Positions 1 to 8,940 are shown, counted from the first letter of the stretch. The stretch is 64,000 nucleotides of DNA from Flavipsychrobacter sp. (GCA_041392855.1 JAWKLD010000001.1:1970001-2034000); one strand, 5' to 3'. A program made the numbers and translations. Notes: a model not told the origin generated them from the letters alone.

Positions 1-1393
1 CTGTTCCATTTTTCCAGGTGTGTAATAGTTTATCCTCAAACACAAACACCTTCATCATCCATTCTAAATGTTCCGTAGCCTTTACCAAGTATTGGCTATC
101 ACCCAATACTGCAGCGGCTTTCGTCAATGCAACATTCATTAAAGCATTCCAAGACAATAATGATTTATCATCAGTTGAGGGGCGTATTTTCTTTGCTCTA
201 ATTGCAAATAATTGCTTTTTAAACAACTTTATTTTAGCGATAAAATCAGCTTCATTTTGACCGTTTTTTTCCGCTACTTCTTTTGCTGTTTTAGTAACAT
301 GCAGAATGTTTGTCCCCTCCCAATTACCGTCTCTTACCACCCCAAAATATTCAGTCAGTATAGGGGCTACATTCAATGCCTCCCACTCTTGCCATGTCCA
401 TGTATAGAACTTACCTTCTACCCCCTCACTATCCGCATCAATTGCGCAATAATAGCCTCCATTACCATTCGACAACTCTCGCTCACAAAAAGCTATAGTT
501 TCTTCTATAACCTCTTTATACCGTTCGTTTTGAGTAAGGCTGTAAGCATCACATAGCACACTAACGATCAAGGCATTATCGTACAACATCTTTTCGAAGT
601 GCGGTGCTAACCATTTATCGTCAGTAGAATATCTAGCAAAACCTCCACCTATCTGGTCATAAATACCGCCATTTATCATCATATCTAATGACAATAAAGC
701 CTGTTTTAACGCACTCTCATTACAATAAAAATGATAGTTGTCTAACAGATACTTGATAGCCATTGTTGAAGGGAATTTTGGCGCCTTACCAAAGCCTCCA
801 TATCGACTATCAGCATTTTTCAACAAAGTATTTAGCAGCTCTTCATTAACTTCTTTTGATACTCTTTTTTGTTCTGTTCTAGTTGCAATTAATGACGTTT
901 GTTTCAAGTATTGCAGCATTTGGGTTGTCTGCATTTTTACTTCTCCTGTTTGCTTTACCCATATCTCATTCATTCTTTCCAACACTTGCCTCCAAGACAA
1001 CCTGCCATACATTTCTGTCGGGGGGAAATAAGTTCCTCCATAAAACGGTATTCTATCTGCGGTAACAAAAACATTCAAAGGCCATCCTCCATTACCCGTT
1101 ATAGCCTGCACTGCATCCATATACATTCCATCCACATCGGGGTGTTCTTCTCTATCAACTTTCACGTTGATAAAATGCTCATTCATATATGCAGCCGTTT
1201 CTTCATTTTCAAAGCTTTCACGTTCCATTACATGGCACCAATGACAAGCTGCATAGCCTATACTCACCAATACAGGTTTACCTTCCTTTGCTGCCCTATC
1301 AAAGGCATCATCACCCCATGCGTACCAGTCAACAGGATTGTGCGCATGCTGCTGTAAATAGGGGCTTTGTTCATGTATCAATCGATTAGCCAT
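1..1393 (-). CDS. DUF255 thioredoxin-domain protein (YyaL/SSP411 family), C-terminus beyond window
   Basis: Reading the minus strand from an ATG at 1393 gives an uninterrupted frame of 464 codons to the window edge. The N-terminus begins MANRLIHEQSPYLQQHAHNP, and around residues 48-56 it carries CHWCHVME, the vicinal-cysteine motif of the DUF255 thioredoxin-like fold. It continues into the six-hairpin (alpha/alpha)6 part, for example GGWPLNVF and FARYSTDDKWLAPHFEKML. Known family members are about 670-700 residues, so roughly the last third is missing here because of the window edge, not because of a mutation. The biochemical role of the family is poorly defined; the fold suggests a redox or glycan-related activity. 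It is transcribed alone from a promoter overlapping the hemD terminator. Several plus-strand open frames in this interval are shadows. Confidence 0.93.
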   Translation of the reverse strand, partial: MANRLIHEQSPYLQQHAHNPVDWYAWGDDAFDRAAKEGKPVLVSIGYAACHWCHVMERESFENEETAAYMNEHFINVKVDREEHPDVDGMYMDAVQAITGNGGWPLNVFVTADRIPFYGGTYFPPTEMYGRLSWRQVLERMNEIWVKQTGEVKMQTTQMLQYLKQTSLIATRTEQKRVSKEVNEELLNTLLKNADSRYGGFGKAPKFPSTMAIKYLLDNYHFYCNESALKQALLSLDMMINGGIYDQIGGGFARYSTDDKWLAPHFEKMLYDNALIVSVLCDAYSLTQNERYKEVIEETIAFCERELSNGNGGYYCAIDADSEGVEGKFYTWTWQEWEALNVAPILTEYFGVVRDGNWEGTNILHVTKTAKEVAEKNGQNEADFIAKIKLFKKQLFAIRAKKIRPSTDDKSLLSWNALMNVALTKAAAVLGDSQYLVKATEHLEWMMKVFVFEDKLLHTWKNGT

Positions 1394-1407
1394 GATCTTA
1401 TTTTTTT

Positions 1408-1438
1408 CAAAAATACGAGACAAAAAAAATGGCTCAAA
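1408..1438 (-). promoter_or_regulatory. Bacteroidota-type promoter of the DUF255 gene
   Basis: On the minus strand TTTG (1438-1435) is followed after 19 bp by TATTTTTG (1415-1408), matching the Bacteroidota sigma consensus TTTG / TAnnTTTG. The ATG lies 14 bp downstream of the -7 element. The -33 half sits inside the hemD terminator hairpin, so the two signals overlap. Confidence 0.6.
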
Positions 1439-1452
1439 TTACTTTGAGCCAT
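1422..1452 (-). terminator. Rho-independent terminator of hemD
   Basis: A 10-bp perfect stem (1429-1438 with 1443-1452) closes a 4-nt loop and is followed on the minus strand by eight T residues. It lies 24 bp after the hemD stop codon. Confidence 0.85.
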
Positions 1453-1476
1453 TCATCAAAATTATATTGAAGTGTC

Positions 1477-2271
1477 TTACTTATTATCATTAAGGAATAG
1501 TTCTATTGCTGATGCCATAGAAGGTGCATTAGGCATTGGTGCTTTTATGTCTAACCTCAAGCCTGCATCCTCAATAGCTTTTGACGTACTAGGCCCAAAT
1601 GCTCCGATCAGGGTACCGTTTTGCTTAAACTTTGGATCATGCTCAAACAATGTTTGAACACTGTTAGGACTAAAGAAAACGATCACATCAAACCCTTCTT
1701 TCATAACGGGTGCTATATCTGTCGACTGCGTTCTAAAAAGTGTAGCCTCTACAAAGTCACATTCTTCATTTGTCATGAATTGGCAAATGTCGTTTTTCCC
1801 CCCCGTATCGGAAGTAGGAAGGATAAAGCGCTCATTGTTTTTATGTTTCGCTATTATCTCCAATAAGCCATCAGTACTACCATCTGCCGAAAAGAATACT
1901 TTTCTTTTACGATACAGAATAAACTTTTGCAAGTAAAGTGCTACAGCCTCAGTACTACAGAAATACTTCATGTCTTGTGACACTTTGACCTTCAACTCTT
2001 CACAAATTCTGAAAAAGTGATCAATAGCTTTTCTACTGGTGAAAACAATAGCTGTAAAGGCAGTAATATCGATCTTCTGTTTACGGAAATCCTTACCGCT
2101 TAACCCTTCTACACTGATGAATGGGTGAAACTCTAAGTCAAAACCATATTTTTTTGCTAAATCAAAGTAGGGAGACTTGTCTGTTTTAGGACGTACGTGT
2201 GTGATAAGCACTTTATTTACCTTAACTTCCTTTGCTCCTGCTTTCTTTTTAGAACGTACAACTTTAGCCAT
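1477..2271 (-). CDS. hemD: Uroporphyrinogen-III synthase
   Basis: This 264-residue cytoplasmic enzyme would close and invert the fourth pyrrole ring of hydroxymethylbilane to give uroporphyrinogen III in heme and siroheme synthesis. The sequence has the two-lobed HemD pattern: ITHVRPKTDKSPYFDLA near residue 24, TAIVFTSRKAIDHFF near 92, and the second-lobe VIVFFSPNSVQTLF near 207 followed by IGAFGPSTSKAIEDAGL, the usual ligand-contacting region. A short basic N-terminal extension (KKKAGAKEVK) precedes the domain. HemD is poorly conserved, so the call rests on overall pattern and length. It lies 46 bp downstream of the DUF4271 gene on the same strand, a pairing seen in many Bacteroidota, and the two probably share one transcript ending at the terminator after hemD. 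Confidence 0.88.
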   Translation of the reverse strand: MAKVVRSKKKAGAKEVKVNKVLITHVRPKTDKSPYFDLAKKYGFDLEFHPFISVEGLSGKDFRKQKIDITAFTAIVFTSRKAIDHFFRICEELKVKVSQDMKYFCSTEAVALYLQKFILYRKRKVFFSADGSTDGLLEIIAKHKNNERFILPTSDTGGKNDICQFMTNEECDFVEATLFRTQSTDIAPVMKEGFDVIVFFSPNSVQTLFEHDPKFKQNGTLIGAFGPSTSKAIEDAGLRLDIKAPMPNAPSMASAIELFLNDNK

Positions 2272-2317
2272 ATAAGGTTTGCAATAGTTTTAAAAACTGT
2301 TTGTTTAGAGCGCATTA

Positions 2318-3184
2318 TTAATAGTAAATAATGCTAGTCAACATTTTTATCAAAACTGCCATTGGCAGCAATTCTGAGGCGCAAAGGTAGGTAAAAAAAT
2401 GGAAACGGCTGTATTGAAAAACCGAGCCAATCACCTGCCAAGAGCGCAAATACCGGTTAATGAGTAAAAGACCAACAAGGACAAATGACACTATTGCCAA
2501 AGGAGCATACATTGCCGGCTTGGCAAATGCTAGCAAGACAATAATGGGCAATAACAATATGGCAATTACCTTATTAATGAGAAATACATTAAACAAGTAA
2601 TTGTCCGCCACCATTTTAAAGTTGAAGATCCACCCACTGAAACGGATAATCGTATATTTTACAATATACACCACCAAAACAGCCGATATAAATATCAACA
2701 AAAGCACAGACGGAGAAAACAAGGCTAAACGTTGGGGATAGAATATGGTTGTTACATAATACAGATAGGTACCTAGTGAGACTGCAAAGAAAATATTCAT
2801 AAACAACCCCGTCCATCCAGCAGTCATCAGCTGGTCTTTTAATTGCATTTGGCTCAATTCAGGGTTTCTAAAAGACCGCCAAAGATTATAAAAATACCTG
2901 CCGTTCGTAAAGTTGATAACACCAAAAAACAAAACAATAGCGATAAGCCAGTAGAGATCAAAGGTGTTATCATCCCTATGACGAAAGCGCTCCACTCTTG
3001 CCTCTGTCTCTGCTATCAGCATAGGATTGGTTGTCATTAAGCTATCATACGCTTGCTTGGTTTGGATAGTCAAATCCTCGCTATTTATTGACATGCCATA
3101 CTTTGCAGCCAAAGGGTTGGCTTTCCCATCACGGGCCAGAAACGTCAGAGAACAAAAAAATAATAACAGGATGCCTAAACGCAT
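2318..3184 (-). CDS. DUF4271 integral membrane protein
   Basis: This 288-residue protein starts with a hydrophobic, signal-like segment (LGILLLFFCSLTFLARDG) and then has about six or seven membrane spans: roughly residues 76-96, 125-150, 157-178, 200-218, 222-240 and 255-285. The C-terminal part with YSRFHFFTYLCASELLPM matches the end of the Bacteroidota-restricted DUF4271 family. No catalytic residues are recognisable and the function is unknown. Its position directly upstream of hemD suggests a role tied to tetrapyrrole synthesis or to the envelope, but this is inference. The ATG at 3184 is only about 10 bp from a TAnnTTTG element, which implies a very short leader. Confidence 0.85.
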   Translation of the reverse strand: MRLGILLLFFCSLTFLARDGKANPLAAKYGMSINSEDLTIQTKQAYDSLMTTNPMLIAETEARVERFRHRDDNTFDLYWLIAIVLFFGVINFTNGRYFYNLWRSFRNPELSQMQLKDQLMTAGWTGLFMNIFFAVSLGTYLYYVTTIFYPQRLALFSPSVLLLIFISAVLVVYIVKYTIIRFSGWIFNFKMVADNYLFNVFLINKVIAILLLPIIVLLAFAKPAMYAPLAIVSFVLVGLLLINRYLRSWQVIGSVFQYSRFHFFTYLCASELLPMAVLIKMLTSIIYY

Positions 3185-3193
3185 AATAAGCTA

Positions 3194-3201
3194 CAAAGTT
3201 A
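3194..3201 (-). promoter_or_regulatory. -7 element TAACTTTG for DUF4271-hemD
   Basis: A perfect TAnnTTTG octamer on the minus strand lies 9 bp before the DUF4271 ATG. No clear -33 TTTG is visible at the expected spacing, so the call is tentative. Confidence 0.4.
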
Positions 3202-3235
3202 CAACCAAACAGCACATAGTTGCATAACCGAGCAT

Positions 3236-3784
3236 TTATCTTTGCTGAAATAAATTCAGATTTCGCCTAACCAAATTGTACAGCACCTCCATTTTAGGCT
3301 TGTACTTATCTACACAATTAGACAATGCGATGTTTCTAGACTGCTTAAAACAAGTCATTAGATCCCCGTCACAGATCACTCTGATATCAACCGCTATCCT
3401 ATACGCCCAGTAATCTGAAAATCGGCTACTAACAAGATGGTTTTTTTGGTATAAAAAGGCAGCCAAGTCAGATGGGTGCTGCTCTGCAAAATGTCGGCAT
3501 ACAACTGTCAACTGTTTACTTAGATCACCACGTGCTGTCTTCAACATTCTTGTAGTTAACAGTATATAAAAAGGCCTGGTTTCGTTATTATCAGTAAACA
3601 TACTATCTGCTGTTTCTAAAGCCTTATCTATGTTCTTAGTTGTTAATCTGCCTGTATAAAACTCAATAGCATCTTCAGAAACGCCACTATGTTGCAGGTA
3701 AAAACTGATAGGTTTTAGTTCCTGAGCTTGCGATGCGATACTAAACATCAAGAGAACAAATATTTTGACTAAGGTCGATCTCAT
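3236..3784 (-). CDS. Hypothetical secreted protein
   Basis: I do not recognise this family. The frame opens at 3844, but the preferred start is the internal ATG at 3784. From there the protein is 182 residues and begins with a clean signal peptide (MRSTLVKIFVLLMFSIASQA, cleavage likely before QELK). The longer start would place a cysteine-rich hydrophobic stretch in front of that signal. The mature part is mostly helical, with six cysteines, for example LTVVCRHFAEQ and IRVICDGDLMTC, and no catalytic motif. It lies between the divergent DUF4271-hemD pair and hemW, and about 100 bp separates it from hemW on the other strand. It is most likely periplasmic. Confidence 0.7.
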   Translation of the reverse strand: MRSTLVKIFVLLMFSIASQAQELKPISFYLQHSGVSEDAIEFYTGRLTTKNIDKALETADSMFTDNNETRPFYILLTTRMLKTARGDLSKQLTVVCRHFAEQHPSDLAAFLYQKNHLVSSRFSDYWAYRIAVDIRVICDGDLMTCFKQSRNIALSNCVDKYKPKMEVLYNLVRRNLNLFQQR

Positions 3785-3863
3785 TGCAAAAAGTAATCCC
3801 ACTAATATAAATAAAATAGCTGTACAACTGCTACACAACCCCATATAGATAAGGAAAAGCTAC

Positions 3864-3871
3864 TACCTTTG
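3864..3871 (+). promoter_or_regulatory. -7 element TACCTTTG upstream of hemW
   Basis: A perfect TAnnTTTG octamer lies 20 bp before the hemW ATG. There is no obvious TTTG at the usual upstream spacing. Confidence 0.5.
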
Positions 3872-3891
3872 TCTAACTTGACAACAAATAT

Positions 3892-5025
3892 ATGGCTGGT
3901 ATATACTTACACATACCCTTTTGCAAACAAGCCTGTGTGTATTGCAATTTTCACTTCTCTACCTCTCTCAATCTAAAAGCAGAACTGCTTAGTGCGTTAC
4001 ATAAAGAAGTCGCCTTACAAAGCAGTTATCTTAATGGGCAACAGATCGAGACCATATATTTTGGTGGAGGCACACCATCACTGCTCCATGCAGAGGAAAT
4101 CAACCAACTGATTGAAACAATTAGCAAGCACTACGAACTGAGTAGCTTAAAAGAGTGTACCCTTGAAGCAAACCCTGACGATCTATCAACCACCTATTTA
4201 AAACAACTAAAAAACACTCCCGTAAACAGGCTGAGCATTGGGGTGCAATCTTTCTACGATAGAGATCTGACATATATGCAACGTGCTCATAATGCTCAAG
4301 AAGCTGACTATTGCATAAAAGCAGCTCAAGACAATGAGTTTACCAACCTAACTATCGACCTTATATACGGAACACCGGGACTTACAGATACAGACTGGAG
4401 GAAAAATTTGGCTAAAATAAAAGAGCTTAGCATCCCTCACTTTTCCTCTTATGCCCTAACGGTTGAAGAAGGAACAGCACTACACCATAATATTAATAAG
4501 AAAGCAGCCCGCGCTGTAGACCTCTCACAAGCAGCAGACCAGCTAACAATCTTGATGCAAGAAGCAGAAGCTATGGGCTATGAGCACTATGAGATATCCA
4601 ACCTTTCATTACCCAACCATTACGCCATTCACAATACTAATTATTGGCATGGCAAGCATTATTTAGGTATAGGCCCTTCGGCACACTCTTTTGATGGCAA
4701 AAGTAGAAGATGGAACATTGCAAACAATGCTCTTTACATCAAAAACATTTCGGGAGAGGGGAAACTGAATTATGAAGAAGAAATACTCTCTAAAACACAA
4801 CAAATAAACGAATACATCATGACGGCGCTGCGTACGAAATGGGGTATTGACTTAGAAAAAACAGCAACACAATGGGGCAGTGACTACTGTAATGAGATAA
4901 TGAAAAATAGTGTGCGCTATAAAGAAGATGGTTATTTACTGCACAATGCTAACAATACACTTACACTTACTAATAAGGGGAAACTGATCGCAGACCATAT
5001 AGCCAGCGAACTATTTTTTCTATAA
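3892..5025 (+). CDS. hemW: Radical SAM heme chaperone HemW
   Basis: This 377-residue cytoplasmic radical-SAM protein carries the cluster motif CKQACVYC (Cys11, Cys15, Cys18) directly after IYLHIPF, followed by NF rather than the extra cysteine found in true coproporphyrinogen dehydrogenases. That pattern, and the length below 400 residues, point to HemW, a heme-binding chaperone, rather than HemN. The SAM-binding GGG motif (YFGGGTPSLL) is near residue 55, and a C-terminal HemN-like domain ends the protein (TALRTKWGIDLEK region). Many databases label this family 'coproporphyrinogen III oxidase-like'. A secreted protein of unknown function follows 25 bp downstream on the same strand. Confidence 0.9.
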   Translation: MAGIYLHIPFCKQACVYCNFHFSTSLNLKAELLSALHKEVALQSSYLNGQQIETIYFGGGTPSLLHAEEINQLIETISKHYELSSLKECTLEANPDDLSTTYLKQLKNTPVNRLSIGVQSFYDRDLTYMQRAHNAQEADYCIKAAQDNEFTNLTIDLIYGTPGLTDTDWRKNLAKIKELSIPHFSSYALTVEEGTALHHNINKKAARAVDLSQAADQLTILMQEAEAMGYEHYEISNLSLPNHYAIHNTNYWHGKHYLGIGPSAHSFDGKSRRWNIANNALYIKNISGEGKLNYEEEILSKTQQINEYIMTALRTKWGIDLEKTATQWGSDYCNEIMKNSVRYKEDGYLLHNANNTLTLTNKGKLIADHIASELFFL

Positions 5026-5050
5026 CTTTAGTAAAACCAAACAGCAACTT

Positions 5051-5848
5051 ATGCAAACCCTTATCCGCATCTTTATCCTTAGCCTTTTTAGCATCATTTC
5101 ACTTACAACTAATGCTCAAAGCATTTTCATTGTAAGACAATTTGATAACAACATCAATAAAGAGCCTAAAATTTGTCCTATAGACAAAAACGAATTGGTG
5201 ACGGCTAGCAGAGAAATGTTTGAGGGGTCGAATCCTAAATATATTATCGTTGACCTAATTGCTGATGGCTACCTCAGCCTTACTGATTCTTTTGATTATA
5301 ATATCAACATCAAACTATCAGCCCCTCCGTTTAAAGATGCCAAGTTTGCCCTAAACCTACCTGTAGATGTTCAAAAAGCATATGTAGCCAAGTTTGAAAG
5401 ATTTCTTACAGCAACTGGCATGACTAAAAAGCGCTATGAAGGGCACACAGGTAGCTTCAGTTTCCACAACACCATCACTAAAGAAGACATCCTTAACCCC
5501 TACTCCTCCTTTAGAAACGAATCTTTTCTAGAGCTAAAAATGCTTGGCTATTACTATTATAAAGATGAAGGCTATTTACGTATATATCGAGAACTGGCAA
5601 AGGATAGGCTTGCACCACTAGATAAAGCTTTAAACCTAGATTTTAGCCGCAAGGGCTTTTTCGTTCATGGCAAAAGGCTAACCAATGTACAAAGGCAAAA
5701 ATACTCTGACATATGCCTGAAATACTTTGGCAATAATTACTATACTGACAACTCTAGCTGGAGAGTAGGTGCACTAGCTGAAAACACCTTAGAGAAAGAA
5801 ATAGCCCAACTAAAAATGGAACTTACAGAGCAGTCTGTAGAGAAATAA
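5051..5848 (+). CDS. Hypothetical secreted protein
   Basis: This is a 265-residue protein whose family I do not recognise. It starts with a signal peptide (IFILSLFSIISLTTNAQS, cleavage probably after NAQ). The mature part is mixed alpha/beta, rich in Lys and Tyr (LGYYYYKDEGYLRIY), with a short helical tail. It has no cysteine cluster, no T9SS sorting domain and no lipobox, so periplasmic location is the simplest reading. It starts 25 bp after hemW and may be co-transcribed with it. The link to heme metabolism is positional only. Confidence 0.75.
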   Translation: MQTLIRIFILSLFSIISLTTNAQSIFIVRQFDNNINKEPKICPIDKNELVTASREMFEGSNPKYIIVDLIADGYLSLTDSFDYNINIKLSAPPFKDAKFALNLPVDVQKAYVAKFERFLTATGMTKKRYEGHTGSFSFHNTITKEDILNPYSSFRNESFLELKMLGYYYYKDEGYLRIYRELAKDRLAPLDKALNLDFSRKGFFVHGKRLTNVQRQKYSDICLKYFGNNYYTDNSSWRVGALAENTLEKEIAQLKMELTEQSVEK

Positions 5849-5953
5849 TTGCCATATTTACCCAAATACAACATAATAGATTGCTCATTAAAAAAAAATC
5901 AATGTGCTTTTCTATAATGCAATCACTATTTTAGAGGCGTAAATAGTAAATCA

Positions 5954-6700
5954 ATGAAACTTCTTGAAAATAAAGTAGCATTAGTAACTGGTGCTAGTAG
6001 AGGCATCGGTGAGGCGATAGCTATAAAATTTGCCGAGCATGGCGCTAACATAGCCTTTACATACTTATCATCTGACGAGAAAGCTAAAGCACTTGAAGAA
6101 AAATTGGCTGGATTAGGCGTAAAAGCAAAAGCTTATAAGTCTGACGCAGGCGATTATATTGCTGCAGAAACATTAGCCAAAAGTGTACAAGAAGACTTTG
6201 GCGCTATTGATATTTGCGTTAACAACGCAGGCATCTCTAAAGACAACTTATTGCTACGTATGACCCCTGAGCAGTGGGACGACGTAATGCAGGCCAACTT
6301 AAAATCTGTTTTCAACCTTACGAAGCAAGTAATAAGGCCTATGATGAAAGCTCGCTCAGGCAGCATCATCAACATGAGCTCTATAGTGGGCATGAAGGGT
6401 AATGCAGGTCAAAGTAGCTATGCTGCTTCCAAGGCCGGTATCATTGGTTTTACCAAATCAATTGCAGCTGAAATTGGCAGCAGGAATATACGTTGCAATG
6501 CAATTGCCCCAGGATTTATTGAAACAGACATGACACACTACCTGAAAGATGGTGGTGCGGATGCTTGGTTTGAAAAAATACCTTTACAACGCTTTGGGAA
6601 GCCTGAAGAGATTGCCAATGTTGCGCTATTCTTAGCTTCTGACATGAGCGGCTACGTTACAGGCCAAGTACTAAGTGCTTGTGGAGGAATGAATATGTAA
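5954..6700 (+). CDS. fabG: 3-oxoacyl-[acyl-carrier-protein] reductase
   Basis: This 248-residue short-chain dehydrogenase would reduce 3-oxoacyl-ACP with NADPH in the elongation cycle of type II fatty-acid synthesis. It shows the Rossmann motif TGASRGIG (residues 12-19), NNAG (90-93), the catalytic Ser142 or Ser143 in NMSSIVG, and the YxxxK pair Tyr156/Lys160 in SYAASK. The PG motif after IRCNAIAPGFIETDM is also typical. Length equals that of characterised FabG proteins. It sits 67 bp upstream of fabH, a natural partner, but a TAnnTTTG element in that gap suggests fabH also has its own promoter. SDR proteins are numerous, and the fabH linkage supports the fabG name. Confidence 0.9.
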   Translation: MKLLENKVALVTGASRGIGEAIAIKFAEHGANIAFTYLSSDEKAKALEEKLAGLGVKAKAYKSDAGDYIAAETLAKSVQEDFGAIDICVNNAGISKDNLLLRMTPEQWDDVMQANLKSVFNLTKQVIRPMMKARSGSIINMSSIVGMKGNAGQSSYAASKAGIIGFTKSIAAEIGSRNIRCNAIAPGFIETDMTHYLKDGGADAWFEKIPLQRFGKPEEIANVALFLASDMSGYVTGQVLSACGGMNM

Positions 6701-6742
6701 TTTAACTATAGCAATATATAGAAAGCTTTAAGATTAAAGCTG

Positions 6743-6750
6743 TAATTTTG
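6743..6750 (+). promoter_or_regulatory. -7 element TAATTTTG upstream of fabH
   Basis: A perfect TAnnTTTG octamer lies 17 bp before the fabH ATG, in the gap after fabG. A clear -33 element is not visible. Confidence 0.45.
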
Positions 6751-6767
6751 CTATCAAATAAGAATAA

Positions 6768-7769
6768 ATGCAGAAGATAAACGCTGCAATAACAGCAGTT
6801 GGCGGATACGTTCCTGACTACATTCTAACTAACAAAGAGTTAGAAACTATAATTGACACTACCGACGAGTGGATAACGACAAGAACAGGCATAAAGGAAC
6901 GCCGCATACTTAAAGGCGAGGGCAAAGGCTCATCTGACATTGCCGTCGAAGCTGTAAAAGAAATATTCCGCAAAACAGGCGTTAAACCAGAAGAGATAGA
7001 CCTAGTGATCTGTGCTAGTACTACTCCTGATATGGTTTTCCCTGCAACTGCCAATATTGTATCAGACAAAGCAGGCATGGTCAATGCATTTGGCTATGAT
7101 ATCAATGCTGCTTGTAGTGGTTTTCTTTACGCACTTACTACAGGTGCTCAGTTTATACAAACAGGAAAATACAAGAAGGTAATTGTTATAGGTGTAGATA
7201 AAATGAGTTCTATACTTAACTATGAAGACCGTACAACTTGTATCATATTTGGAGATGGAGGGGGCGCTGTACTCCTAGAGCCTACTGAAGAAGATTATGG
7301 TATAATGGACTCAGTATTAAAGAGCGACGGTAGTGGCAGAGCTTATTTGCACCAAAAAGCAGGTGGTTCGGTAAGGCCTGCAACTATAGAAACGGTACAG
7401 AACAAAGAACACTTTGTATACCAAGAAGGTAAAACAGTATTTAAGTTTGCTGTAAAGAACATGGCTGATGTTGCTGCCGAAATAATGGAACGTAACAACC
7501 TAAGCTCTGAAGATGTTTCTTGGCTAGTACCACACCAAGCTAACAAGCGCATAATAGATGCAACTAGAGAGCGTATGGGTCTTCCTGAAGAGAAAGTAAT
7601 GATCAACATACAGAAGTATGGTAACACTACTAATGGCACATTACCACTTTGCCTTTGGGAGTGGGAAGACCAACTTAAAAAAGGTGACAACATCGTATTA
7701 GCTGCTTTTGGTGGTGGCTTTACATGGGGCGCTACATATATTAAGTGGGCCTACGATGGTAAAAAGTAA
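6768..7769 (+). CDS. fabH: 3-oxoacyl-ACP synthase III (beta-ketoacyl-ACP synthase III)
   Basis: This 333-residue thiolase-fold enzyme would condense an acyl-CoA primer with malonyl-ACP to start fatty-acid synthesis. The catalytic triad is visible: Cys116 in NAACSGFLYAL, His in VPHQANKRI and Asn in YGNTTNGTLPL. The C-terminal glycine-rich motif AFGGGFTWG is intact. The TTRTGIKERRI motif near residue 38 is typical of FabH. In many FabH proteins the Asn motif reads NTSAAS; here it reads NTTNGT, which keeps the catalytic Asn. The gene ends before a strong bidirectional hairpin that separates it from convergent rlmN. Confidence 0.92.
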   Translation: MQKINAAITAVGGYVPDYILTNKELETIIDTTDEWITTRTGIKERRILKGEGKGSSDIAVEAVKEIFRKTGVKPEEIDLVICASTTPDMVFPATANIVSDKAGMVNAFGYDINAACSGFLYALTTGAQFIQTGKYKKVIVIGVDKMSSILNYEDRTTCIIFGDGGGAVLLEPTEEDYGIMDSVLKSDGSGRAYLHQKAGGSVRPATIETVQNKEHFVYQEGKTVFKFAVKNMADVAAEIMERNNLSSEDVSWLVPHQANKRIIDATRERMGLPEEKVMINIQKYGNTTNGTLPLCLWEWEDQLKKGDNIVLAAFGGGFTWGATYIKWAYDGKK

Positions 7770-7786
7770 ACCTCATAACACTTATA

Positions 7787-7827
7787 AATAAAACAGCCGG
7801 TAAGTATTACTTACCGGCTGTTTTATT
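7787..7827. terminator. Bidirectional terminator between fabH and rlmN
   Basis: A perfect 20-bp inverted repeat (7787-7806 with 7808-7827) surrounds a single central base. A-rich sequence on one side and T-rich on the other let it work for both convergent genes. Confidence 0.9.
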
Positions 7828-7853
7828 ATTTCTAAGAATCGTTTGTAAAGCCA

Positions 7854-8903
7854 CTAAGTCAAATTCCCTTTATGATCAACATTAGCTAACTGTCCGCAAG
7901 CTGCGTCTATATCCTTACCTCTACTCCTACGCAACCTTGCATTAACCTTCTTACTTTCTAGATAGCGCATAAACTCATCTACTTTCGCTTCGTCCGGTTT
8001 TTCAAAGTCCGCTTTATCAATAGGATTATACTCAATAATATTTACAAGATCTGCAGGCACCTGACGGTAAATTTTTACCAATTCGTCCGCATCGCTTATA
8101 TCATCATTAAAGTCTTTGAACAGGATATACTCAAAGGTTATTTCATTCTTGGTTTTTTGATAGAAGTAATTCAGTGCATCTATCAACTCCTTAAGATTAT
8201 TGCTTTCGTTGATAGGCATGATCTCATTTCTCTTGAAATCATTGGCAGCATGTAGCGATAAGGCCAATTTAAAACGAACCTCATCGTCTCCCAGCTGGCG
8301 TATCATCTTTGCAATACCCGCAGTAGATACTGTTATTCTTCTAGGACTCATCCCCAAACCGTCGGGCGAGCTAATACGCTCTACGGCCTTAAGCATATTT
8401 TTATAATTCAGCAAAGGCTCTCCCATACCCATAAACACAATATTGGTCAGCTTTCTCCCATAGTTCTCTAATGATTGCTCATTGGCAAGCGTTACCTGAT
8501 CTACTATCTCGTCATAATTAAGATTTCTCTTACGTGCCAAAAAACCTGTGGCACAAAACTTACAAGACAAGGAACAACCCACTTGAGAGGACACGCATAC
8601 TGTCATTCTTTTTTCTGTGGGTATCAATACACTCTCTATATAATACTTATCATCCAGTTGCAATCGGTTTTTAATAGTACCGTCGCTACTAAATTGACTA
8701 TGATCTACAGAAACTTTAGGTATATTAAATTTCTCTGAGAGCTTAGCTCTTAACTCTTTAGACAAGTTGGTCATTCCCTCTATATCATGCACATGCTTAT
8801 CCCACACCCATTCATATATCTGCTTGGCTCTAAAACCAGGTTCTCCCAACTCTTTCATCAAGTCGGTCAAATCCTCTAAACTATAATGCCTGATATTTTT
8901 CAT
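7854..8903 (-). CDS. rlmN: Dual-specificity 23S rRNA A2503 / tRNA A37 C2-methyltransferase
   Basis: This radical-SAM methyltransferase would methylate C2 of A2503 in 23S rRNA and A37 in some tRNAs. From the ATG at 8903 it is 349 residues. The cluster motif CSLSCKFC supplies Cys110, Cys114 and Cys117, the SAM region GMGEPLLN follows, and DIDAACGQLA near the C-terminus holds the second catalytic cysteine. The frame also has an ATG at 8918, but TACCTTTG, a -7 promoter element, lies at 8915-8908 between the two ATGs. The upstream ATG would therefore not be transcribed, and 8903 is chosen. The leader is then only a few bases. Confidence 0.93.
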   Translation of the reverse strand: MKNIRHYSLEDLTDLMKELGEPGFRAKQIYEWVWDKHVHDIEGMTNLSKELRAKLSEKFNIPKVSVDHSQFSSDGTIKNRLQLDDKYYIESVLIPTEKRMTVCVSSQVGCSLSCKFCATGFLARKRNLNYDEIVDQVTLANEQSLENYGRKLTNIVFMGMGEPLLNYKNMLKAVERISSPDGLGMSPRRITVSTAGIAKMIRQLGDDEVRFKLALSLHAANDFKRNEIMPINESNNLKELIDALNYFYQKTKNEITFEYILFKDFNDDISDADELVKIYRQVPADLVNIIEYNPIDKADFEKPDEAKVDEFMRYLESKKVNARLRRSRGKDIDAACGQLANVDHKGNLT

Positions 8904-8907
8904 TCTG

Positions 8908-8940
8908 CAAAGGTACATTACTAATACAGAAGTATAACAA
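8908..8940 (-). promoter_or_regulatory. rlmN promoter that decides the start codon
   Basis: Minus-strand TACCTTTG (8915-8908) ends 4 bp before the ATG at 8903; a TTG lies 22 bp upstream (8940-8938). It overlaps the codons after the alternative ATG at 8918, arguing against that start. Confidence 0.5.

Noticed and set aside
899..1357. A 152-codon plus-strand open frame
   Set aside because: It is a shadow of the minus-strand DUF255 gene, whose frame shows clear family motifs over the whole interval.
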